Shown here one piece after another: positions 1 through 5,395 of a stretch of 7,010 nucleotides of DNA (positions within the stretch are counted from its first letter, which is position 1; each line of letters starts with the position of its first letter). A program made the position numbers and the translations under genes. The stretch covers positions 1-7,010 of the forward strand of contig DUJK01000180.1 of NCBI GenBank assembly GCA_013329925.1. Direction: 5' to 3'. This DNA is from Candidatus Poseidoniaceae archaeon. Its GTDB lineage: Archaea; Thermoplasmatota; Poseidoniia; Poseidoniales; Poseidoniaceae. The notes below the pieces were generated by a model. That model was not told the DNA's origin and did not search any database. It saw only the letters and a program-made list of their open reading frames with translations.

Positions 1-297
1 CATCCAGTAATTGTTGGTAAGTTCCCATTAGCGGCCAACGGTCGCTCACTAACGCAAGAAGCTGAAAAGACCGGAGGTTTTGTTAGAGTCTGTGCTAGAG
101 AAGATGACCATCGAATATTAGGTATTCAAGCAGTAGGAACTCACGTTAGTGAACTTGTTGGCGAGTGGACTTTGGCTTTAGAAATGGGGGCTTTGTTAGA
201 AGATATTGCTGGCACTATTCACGCACACCCCACTATGACTGAAATGACTCATGAGGCTGTTTTAGCAACTCTTGGCCATGCAATACATATCGCTTAG
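1..297 (+). CDS. lpdA: Dihydrolipoyl dehydrogenase (E3), C-terminal fragment
   Basis: This is the last 98 residues of a flavoprotein disulfide reductase, cut by the window start and ending at TAG 295-297. Dihydrolipoyl dehydrogenase reoxidises the dihydrolipoyl arm of 2-oxoacid dehydrogenase or glycine cleavage complexes, passing electrons through FAD and a redox disulfide to NAD+. The visible part is the dimerisation domain. It carries the family signature HAHPTMTE, whose His (residue 76 of the fragment) and Glu (residue 81) are spaced like the catalytic His452/Glu457 pair of human E3. Upstream, FPLAANGRS and GEWTLALEMGA fit the same domain. The FAD and NAD domains and the CxxxxC disulfide lie outside the window. 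Mercuric or glutathione reductase are less likely because the HPT-x-(S/T)-E motif and the following helix match E3 best. lipB at the other end of the window fits lipoate-dependent metabolism. Confidence 0.93.
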   Translation, partial: HPVIVGKFPLAANGRSLTQEAEKTGGFVRVCAREDDHRILGIQAVGTHVSELVGEWTLALEMGALLEDIAGTIHAHPTMTEMTHEAVLATLGHAIHIA

Positions 298-298
298 C

Positions 299-332
299 CT
301 TACATTTTGTAGGCTATAACTATAAATGTAAG
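299..332. repeat. Perfect 9-bp inverted repeat between lpdA and the SAP gene
   Basis: CTTACATTT at 299-307 and AAATGTAAG at 324-332 are exact reverse complements separated by 16 bp. The left arm begins two bases after the lpdA stop codon and the right arm overlaps the TATA-like box of the next gene. It could be an operator that blocks TBP binding, or an RNA hairpin near the 3' end of the lpdA transcript. The arms are AT-rich, so an RNA hairpin would be weak, and no T-tract follows directly. The repeat is seen in the sequence; its role is inference. Confidence 0.5.
321..327 (+). promoter_or_regulatory. TATA-box-like promoter element for the SAP gene
   Basis: TATAAAT is centred about 26 bp before the ATG at 350. 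In archaea transcription starts roughly 25-27 bp after the TATA centre, so the transcript would begin at or next to the start codon and be leaderless. No Shine-Dalgarno-like sequence lies before this ATG, which agrees. The box sits inside an inverted repeat, which could allow regulation at this step. Confidence 0.55.
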
Positions 333-349
333 ACTGATGTAGAAATTTT

Positions 350-1123
350 ATGTCTTACGACACAATGACTTTGCTTGATCTGAAAAAAATGTGCAAAGAT
401 AGAGGTTTGAAGGTTTCTGGAAACAAAGATGAGGTCATTATTCGTTTGATGGAAGCAGATGAAGCAACAAACCCTAATTATCAGTCTACAACATTCTCCA
501 CACCAGTCAATTCCGTGCCAGGACAAATGCCTGTCAGCCCTCAAGTGGTTTATGGTAGAATGACCCCCCAGGGAATCGTCGTCTCAAGAAGTAATGGCAC
601 AGTTTCGGCTGTTGGAACAATCATAATTCTTTACGGAATTTTCCGAATGTTCTGGGCACTAGCTTTTGCTGCGTTCGGAGATGGTGGTCTAGGCTGGATA
701 TTGGCCCCTGTAGCATTTATTGTCGCCTCCTTATTCATCTTCAGTGGCATACTTATGACTCAGGAATATCGTAATGGAGTTAATACCACGATTGTTACAT
801 TCATAATTTCTGGGACTCTAAGTGTAGTATTTGGCGGTGGAGACTTGAATCCGGTTTCTGTTTCACTGGCCGATGGAGGTATGATGATACCGTTTTCTAT
901 GATGTGTACGCTACTTGGAATAGGGGTTGCTGCCCTTCCTTTATTATTCTCTGATGAAGAAATGAAAGAAGGATGGCCAGTAGCAATAGAACGGCTACTA
1001 GGCAGAGAACACCCCGGTAAGACTGTGCTAAGTTGCCCGCACTGTGAAAATCAACTATTGGTACCTAATGGATACAGTGGAAAAATATCCTGCCCAAAGT
1101 GTAACAAACAGTCTGAAGTGTGA
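350..1123 (+). CDS. SAP-domain membrane protein with C-terminal zinc ribbon
   Basis: A 257-residue protein of unknown function with three visible parts. Residues about 6-36 form a SAP-like helix-turn-helix (TLLDLKKMCKDRGLKVSGNK then a second amphipathic helix), a fold that often binds DNA or RNA but can also bind protein. Residues 40-85 are a Pro/Ser/Thr/Asn-rich linker. Four hydrophobic segments follow at about 86-108, 114-137, 146-162 and 181-200. The tail holds a CPHC (229-232) and CPKC (248-251) pair, a rubredoxin-type zinc ribbon. The start at 350 is chosen because the SAP helix begins at once and a TATA-like box lies 26 bp upstream; the next ATG, at codon 6, would trim only the lead-in. 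There is no signal peptide; both soluble domains probably face the cytoplasm, since four TM segments return the chain to the same side. It stands alone between lpdA and convergent nrdA, with its TGA touching the nrdA stop codon. Architecture is clear; function is not. Confidence 0.85.
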   Translation: MSYDTMTLLDLKKMCKDRGLKVSGNKDEVIIRLMEADEATNPNYQSTTFSTPVNSVPGQMPVSPQVVYGRMTPQGIVVSRSNGTVSAVGTIIILYGIFRMFWALAFAAFGDGGLGWILAPVAFIVASLFIFSGILMTQEYRNGVNTTIVTFIISGTLSVVFGGGDLNPVSVSLADGGMMIPFSMMCTLLGIGVAALPLLFSDEEMKEGWPVAIERLLGREHPGKTVLSCPHCENQLLVPNGYSGKISCPKCNKQSEV

Positions 1124-3514
1124 TTAAGAACCACAACTCAAACAGTCATCTGGACTATCTAGACTACATGCAATAGCTTCCATGCTGGTAATCTCTGCTC
1201 TGTCGGCTAGACCAGATACAGTTTGATCTTCGGCTTTCTTTTGCTCAACAGTAAATTGAATCGCATCTACCGCTGCTTTAGTTCTCAAGTAATACATTCC
1301 TGTCTTAAGTCCTTTTTTCCATCCGTAGAAGTGCATCGAAGAAACCTTAGCAGAGTTGGCATCAATCATGTGGATATTCATGGATTGGCTCTGGTCGATG
1401 TAAGCACCTCTGTCGGCAGCCATATCAATAACGTTCTTTTGCTTAATTTCCCAAGTGGTCTTGTATAGATCCTTGAGCCTGTCAGGGATTCCTGCGATAT
1501 TTTGGATCGAGCCTTTGTGTCGCAAAATCTCGTCCTTCATTTCTAGACTCCAAAGCCCTTCGCCAATCAAATCTTTGATTAGGTGTTTATTTGGCACAAT
1601 AAATTCACCAGAAAGAGTTCTTCTAACATATAGGTTGGAGGTGAAGGCTTCAAAGCATTCATTGTTACCTAGAATCTGTGATGTTGAAGCAGTTGGCATT
1701 GGTGCTAGAAGTAGAGAGTTTCTCATTCCGTGTTCAACAATCTCCGCCTTGAGTGAATCCCAATCCCACATGCCGCTGTGTTCATTCATGTCCCACATGT
1801 CAAATTGCAGTATTCCTTCACTGGCAGGCGAGCCTTGGAATGTTGAATAAGGACCTTCGACGATTGCTTGATCCTTTGATGCTGTGCATGATGCATAGTA
1901 AATAGTTTCAAAGATTTCTTTGTTTAACTTCTTGGCTTCATCGGATTCAAAGTTCATCCCCAGCATAGCGAAAGTATCAGCCAGACCTTGAACACCAAGG
2001 CCAATAGGTCTGTGCCTCATGTTAGAGTTCCTTGCCTCTTCTACGGGATAGTAGTTTACGTCAATAACTCTGTTAAGATTGCCAGTCACGTGGTAAGTCA
2101 CGTCATATAATGTTTGGAAATCAAATTCTTTGCTATCTTCTTTGACGAACCGGGGCAATGCAATTGATGCTAGATTGCAAACTGCTACTTCATCTTTGGC
2201 TGTGTACTCCAAAATCTCTGTGCAAAGATTAGAAGATCTAATTGTTCCAAGGTTCTTTTGATTCGATTTTATATTCGCCGCATCTTTGTAAAGCATGTAT
2301 GGAGTTCCTGTCTCAATTTGAGCTTCGACTACCTTGTCCCAAACGCTTCTTGCAGGAATTGTTTCTCGTGCCAGACCTTGGGCTTCATAAGATTCGTATA
2401 ACTTCTTGAAATCTTCGCCATAGGCGTCTTGAAGACCAGGGCATTCATTAGGACAAAAGAATGACCAATCTGCATTATCTTGTACTCTTTCCATAAACAA
2501 ATCTGGAGTCCACAATGCGTAAAACAAATCTCTGGCCCTTAGTTCCTCTTTACCGTGATTTTTCCTCAAATCCAAGAACGCTAAAATATCAGGGTGCCAA
2601 GGTTCTAGGTAAATCGCAATTGAGCCTTTTCTTTTGCCGCCACCTTGGTCAACATATCTTGCAGTGTCGTTGAAAACCCTTAACATTGGAACAATACCAT
2701 TACTTTCCCCATTGGTCCCTTTGATGTAAGACCCTTTTGACCTTACGTGGTGAATTGATAGACCAATTCCACCAGCAGATTTTGAGATAAGTGCGCACTG
2801 TTTCAAAGTGTCATAAATCCCTACCAGAGAATCATCTTGCATAGTCAACAAGAAACATGAAGACATTTGTGGAGTAGGTGTGCCAGAATTAAACAGAGTA
2901 GGGGTTGCATGAGTAAAATAACCTTGACTCATCAAATCATATGTATGCAGTGCTTTCTCTATATCACCATGATGAATACCAACTGAAACTCTCATCAACA
3001 TGTGTTGTGGTCTTTCAGCTACTTGACCATTTAACTTTAACAGGTATGACCGTTCTAAGGTCTTGAATCCAAAATAGTCGTAATTGAAATCTCTTCCGTA
3101 ATCTATGTACTCATCTAGAACTTTTTTATTGTCTTGGATAATTTTGTAAACTTCCTCAGAAATCAATGGTGCGTGAGCTCCAGATTCTGGATCAATAAAT
3201 TCTCGAAGGTCGGTTACGACTTCTGAAAAAGTAGATTTTGTTGAACGATGAAGGTCATCCACACAGATTCTAGCTGCAAGTTTGCTGTAATCAGGATGAT
3301 GGGAGGCTAGTGATGCTGCAGTTTCGGCCGCTAACTGGTCAAGCTCTCTTGTTGAAACCCCGTCATAGAGGCCTTCTATTGTGAGTTTTGTCAAATGTGC
3401 TGGATCAATCCATTGCTCATCTAATCCATGAGTTAAACTGGTCAACTTTTCTAGGATTGCGTCGAACCTAACATCTTCTCTTTCGCCTTTCCTATTCACC
3501 ACTTGCATTGTCAT
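1124..3514 (-). CDS. nrdA: Ribonucleoside-diphosphate reductase, large (alpha) subunit, eukaryote-like class I
   Basis: This subunit reduces ribonucleotides to deoxyribonucleotides in the cytoplasm, with NrdB supplying the radical. At 796 residues it is close to human RRM1 (792) and looks complete. An ATP-cone occupies about residues 1-95, including D59, equivalent to mammalian D57 of the dATP feedback site. The barrel has C220 and C446 (redox pair that reduces substrate), N429/C431/E433 in SSNLCTEI (C431 is the thiyl-radical cysteine), and Y741-Y742 in the radical-transfer path. The tail ends DDCLSCGS, so C791/C794 form a CxxC shuttle like human ECLMCGS, not the more widely spaced pair of E. 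coli. The allosteric loop region near 287-297 (DQGGGKRKGS) is also conserved. The start at 3514 is chosen over the ATG two codons later because GGGAGG lies 7 nt upstream. It lies 61 bp downstream of nrdB, so co-transcription is likely. The 3' end abuts the convergent SAP gene. Confidence 0.97.
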   Translation of the reverse strand: MTMQVVNRKGEREDVRFDAILEKLTSLTHGLDEQWIDPAHLTKLTIEGLYDGVSTRELDQLAAETAASLASHHPDYSKLAARICVDDLHRSTKSTFSEVVTDLREFIDPESGAHAPLISEEVYKIIQDNKKVLDEYIDYGRDFNYDYFGFKTLERSYLLKLNGQVAERPQHMLMRVSVGIHHGDIEKALHTYDLMSQGYFTHATPTLFNSGTPTPQMSSCFLLTMQDDSLVGIYDTLKQCALISKSAGGIGLSIHHVRSKGSYIKGTNGESNGIVPMLRVFNDTARYVDQGGGKRKGSIAIYLEPWHPDILAFLDLRKNHGKEELRARDLFYALWTPDLFMERVQDNADWSFFCPNECPGLQDAYGEDFKKLYESYEAQGLARETIPARSVWDKVVEAQIETGTPYMLYKDAANIKSNQKNLGTIRSSNLCTEILEYTAKDEVAVCNLASIALPRFVKEDSKEFDFQTLYDVTYHVTGNLNRVIDVNYYPVEEARNSNMRHRPIGLGVQGLADTFAMLGMNFESDEAKKLNKEIFETIYYASCTASKDQAIVEGPYSTFQGSPASEGILQFDMWDMNEHSGMWDWDSLKAEIVEHGMRNSLLLAPMPTASTSQILGNNECFEAFTSNLYVRRTLSGEFIVPNKHLIKDLIGEGLWSLEMKDEILRHKGSIQNIAGIPDRLKDLYKTTWEIKQKNVIDMAADRGAYIDQSQSMNIHMIDANSAKVSSMHFYGWKKGLKTGMYYLRTKAAVDAIQFTVEQKKAEDQTVSGLADRAEITSMEAIACSLDSPDDCLSCGS

Positions 3515-3521
3515 ATTTTGG

Positions 3522-3527
3522 CCTCCC
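3522..3527 (-). promoter_or_regulatory. Ribosome binding site of nrdA
   Basis: On the minus strand this reads GGGAGG, followed by a 7-nt spacer and then ATG at 3514. The spacing decides between two nearby in-frame ATGs (3514 and 3508) in favour of the first. The strong site allows separate translation of nrdA from a shared nrdB-nrdA message across the 61-bp gap. Confidence 0.75.
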
Positions 3528-3575
3528 TTGTCATGTTATAGAAATTCGCAGTATCTTGTCTCCATCGCGTACGGT

Positions 3576-4619
3576 TCAAAAGTCTTCGTCTACTGAGAAG
3601 CGTTGTTGGACACTTCCTAGACTAGAACCACTATCCTTGACACCTGATTTTTGGTACTCGCCAACTCTCTTTTCGAAGAAATTGGTTTTACCTTGCATTG
3701 ATATCATTTCCATCCATGGGAATGGATTTGAAACGTTGTAGAGTTTGCTGCTGTTAAGAGATACCAGTAACCGGTCGGCGACGAATTCGATATACTGTCG
3801 CATCAATCCGGCATTCATTCCAATCAACTCTACTGGAAGAGCACTGGTTACGAACTCAGTTTCGATTTCTACTGCTTCTGCAATGATTCGATGTATCACA
3901 TTTTCACCGGCGCCTCGGATTAATTTGTTGTGAAGTAGACAAGCAAAATCGCAGTGCAGACCTTCGTCCCTAGAAATTAGTTCATTGGAGAATGTCAATC
4001 CTGGCATCAAACCTCGCTTCTTTAACCAAAAGATTGCACAGAATGATCCTGAAAAGAAGATACCCTCAACTGCTGCAAATGCAACTAGCCTTTGAGCGAA
4101 AGAACCCTTTTTCCTTGACAGCCACTTTAGTGCCCAATTACCCTTCTTACGCACAGAGGGGACGGTTTCAAGTGCGTTGAATAAGTGAGTTTTCTCATCA
4201 GGATCGGTGATGTATGCGTCGATTAACAGAGAGTATGTTTCAGCATGTATATTTTCCATCATAATCTGGAAACCGTAGAAACAGCGAGCCTCAGCCCATT
4301 GAACTTCATCAGCGAAATTAGTCACCAGATTCTCATTAACAATTCCGTCACTCGCAGCAAAGAATGCCAAGACGTGTTTTAGGAAATGTTGTTCGTTAGC
4401 ATTGAGTTTCTTCCAATCTTTTGCATCCTCGGCTAAATCGATCTCTTCTGCAGTCCAGAATGCTGCTGCATGGAATTTATACATCTCCCATATATCTGAA
4501 TGCTCTATCGGGAATAATACGAATCTTTCTGGAGCTTCTTGAAGCATAGGTTCTATGTGTTCGTGGGAAAAATCAATGTCGGTTTCTTCAGTTATATTTT
4601 TTGTGTGGTCAATTACCAT
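3576..4619 (-). CDS. nrdB: Ribonucleoside-diphosphate reductase, small (beta) subunit, diiron-tyrosyl radical, eukaryote-like
   Basis: This 347-residue subunit of class I RNR stores the tyrosyl radical that starts each turnover in NrdA; making the radical needs iron and O2. It aligns by eye with mammalian RRM2 at a constant offset of 48 across the core. Metal ligands are D91, E122, H125, E185, E219 and H222 (mouse D139, E170, H173, E233, E267, H270). The radical Tyr is Y129 (mouse Y177), in ENIHAETY. W55 and Y322 match radical-transfer residues W103 and Y370. Near-identical stretches include LAFFAASDGIVNENL and GLMPGLTFSNELISRDEGLH. The C-terminus FSVDEDF matches the RRM2 tail FTLDADF that docks onto the large subunit. 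Compared with mammalian R2, only the N-terminal regulatory extension is missing. The start is backed by GAGGTGA just upstream. It is the first gene of a likely nrdB-nrdA operon, divergent from dut. Confidence 0.97.
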   Translation of the reverse strand: MVIDHTKNITEETDIDFSHEHIEPMLQEAPERFVLFPIEHSDIWEMYKFHAAAFWTAEEIDLAEDAKDWKKLNANEQHFLKHVLAFFAASDGIVNENLVTNFADEVQWAEARCFYGFQIMMENIHAETYSLLIDAYITDPDEKTHLFNALETVPSVRKKGNWALKWLSRKKGSFAQRLVAFAAVEGIFFSGSFCAIFWLKKRGLMPGLTFSNELISRDEGLHCDFACLLHNKLIRGAGENVIHRIIAEAVEIETEFVTSALPVELIGMNAGLMRQYIEFVADRLLVSLNSSKLYNVSNPFPWMEMISMQGKTNFFEKRVGEYQKSGVKDSGSSLGSVQQRFSVDEDF

Positions 4620-4623
4620 ATTC

Positions 4624-4630
4624 TCACCTC
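4624..4630 (-). promoter_or_regulatory. Ribosome binding site of nrdB
   Basis: On the minus strand this reads GAGGTGA, an excellent match to the archaeal anti-SD tail, followed by a 4-nt spacer and ATG at 4619. It supports the chosen start and implies that the nrdB message has a 5' leader. Confidence 0.75.
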
Positions 4631-4674
4631 ATAGCCATTTGGTCGGGCCGGATTTTGTTGTCAGCCAAAGAGGT

Positions 4675-4683
4675 GTATAATAC
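4675..4683 (-). promoter_or_regulatory. Possible TATA element for the nrdB-nrdA operon
   Basis: The minus strand reads GTATTATAC here. A start about 25 bp downstream would give a leader of roughly 30-35 nt holding the GAGGTGA site. No clear BRE is visible. A second AT-rich candidate (CTTAAACT on the minus strand near 4723-4730) would give a longer leader. Placement is tentative. Confidence 0.35.
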
Positions 4684-4850
4684 TACCCCAATAGCCTCCA
4701 AAGGAAATAGAGGTTTTTTGATAGTTTAAGTGGGGGGGAAAAAAGCCACAGACAACCATAATCAACCCTCATTACCTTTCATAATCGGTCTCGATAGATC
4801 TAACGAAATCTCGTCTCTTTTATTCCTTTGTTTCCACTGAAGCATGTAAG

Positions 4851-4860
4851 TTAAATTATA
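4851..4860 (+). promoter_or_regulatory. Possible TATA element for dut
   Basis: TTAAATTATA is centred about 45 bp before the dut ATG. Transcription would begin near 4880-4884 and leave a leader of about 16-20 nt, just enough for the GGAGGG site. This is a good fit to an archaeal promoter with a short leader, but it rests on position and AT content only. Confidence 0.4.
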
Positions 4861-4891
4861 CTTAGCAATTGTCAATAACCGAGAGTTTTTC

Positions 4892-4897
4892 GGAGGG
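4892..4897 (+). promoter_or_regulatory. Ribosome binding site of dut
   Basis: GGAGGG ends two bases before ATG 4900, closer than usual. No alternative in-frame start lies just downstream that would preserve the family's N-terminal strand, so the start is kept. The short gap could lower initiation efficiency. Confidence 0.6.
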
Positions 4898-4899
4898 AT

Positions 4900-5349
4900 A
4901 TGAACCTAGAAGTTGAAATCGGGATAGCAAAACTTGAGCCGGATGCAATTACCCCAACTCAAGGCAGTGCACAAGCTGCAGGATGGGACCTGTATGCGCT
5001 TGAAGAAACCATAGTTAAAAAATACCAAAGCTCAATGATAAGAACAGGTATTGCTGTGGCTATACCTAATGGCTGGGAAGGGCAAATTAGATGCAGGTCA
5101 TCACTTGGTAAGAAAGGCATGATCATGCCTAACGGGATTGGGACAATCGATTCTGATTACCGTGGCGAATTAATGGTGCTAGCCACCTGGATTGGCCAAG
5201 GGGATGAATTTGTTATCAGCAAAGGTGAAAGGGTTGCTCAATTACTGTTTGCCCAAGTGCCAACTGTCAAATTTGTTGAAATGGAATACAATGAACTTGG
5301 AATTACTGACCGAGGAATTGGTGGTTTTGGCTCATCGGGAAAGTTTTAG
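4900..5349 (+). CDS. dut: Deoxyuridine 5'-triphosphate nucleotidohydrolase (trimeric dUTPase)
   Basis: A 149-residue homotrimeric dUTPase. It hydrolyses dUTP to dUMP and pyrophosphate, keeping uracil out of DNA and supplying thymidylate synthase. All five family motifs are present in order: I, AAGWDLYA (26-33); II, RSSL (66-69); III, GTIDSDYRGE (81-90), where D84 is the water-activating Asp and Y87 the deoxyribose discriminator; IV, GERVAQLLF (109-117); V, DRGIGGFGSSG (137-147), the arm that closes over the phosphates. Length is typical of the single-domain family. The RSSLG and GGFG(S/T)SG motifs and the absence of a longer DCD-type N-terminus favour a true dUTPase over dCTP deaminase or the bifunctional DCD-DUT. 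It is transcribed divergently from nrdB-nrdA, which fits a joint dNTP-supply role. The next gene follows after 46 bp on the same strand. Confidence 0.95.
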   Translation: MNLEVEIGIAKLEPDAITPTQGSAQAAGWDLYALEETIVKKYQSSMIRTGIAVAIPNGWEGQIRCRSSLGKKGMIMPNGIGTIDSDYRGELMVLATWIGQGDEFVISKGERVAQLLFAQVPTVKFVEMEYNELGITDRGIGGFGSSGKF

Positions 5350-5395
5350 CATTTGTTTTAAGTAGTATCGGAGAGATATAGATAATTGATAATAT

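Larger units (their letters stand above)
4620..4899. other. Divergent intergenic control region between nrdB and dut
   Basis: No convincing gene or structural RNA is seen in these 280 bp. The nrdB side holds an SD site and a TATA-like element; the dut side holds a TATA-like element and an SD site. Between them lie a G7A6 run at 4732-4744, a perfect 8-bp palindrome TAGATCTA at 4795-4802, and a pyrimidine-rich stretch at about 4808-4838. The leftover 150 bp or so between the two promoters is longer than the gaps elsewhere in the window. Shared regulation of the two dNTP functions from this spacer is plausible but inferred. Confidence 0.6.

Noticed and set aside
320..544. Minus-strand reading frame over the SAP gene start
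   Set aside because: It is antisense to the SAP domain, has no SD or promoter of its own and no recognisable domain.
1223..1850. Plus-strand reading frames inside nrdA
   Set aside because: They are shadows opposite a complete, highly conserved coding gene; the translations show no family features.
3508..4180. Plus-strand reading frames across nrdB and the nrdB-nrdA gap
   Set aside because: They are antisense to conserved NrdB sequence and lack start signals.
1124..4619. An intein or intron in the RNR genes, common at such sites in archaea and viruses
   Set aside because: Both proteins are of normal length and continuous through the catalytic motifs, with no insert.
4695..4719. CCTC...GAGG followed by T6, resembling a rho-independent terminator on the plus strand
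   Set aside because: The stem is only 4 bp with an 11-base loop, and no plus-strand gene ends upstream of it.
4879..4893. CCGA/TCGG mini-hairpin overlapping the dut ribosome binding site
   Set aside because: A 4-bp stem with a 7-base loop is too weak to claim as a regulatory RNA without conservation.
4620..4899. A tRNA, small RNA or riboswitch in the divergent spacer
   Set aside because: No cloverleaf, strong stem set or known aptamer core could be seen on either strand.
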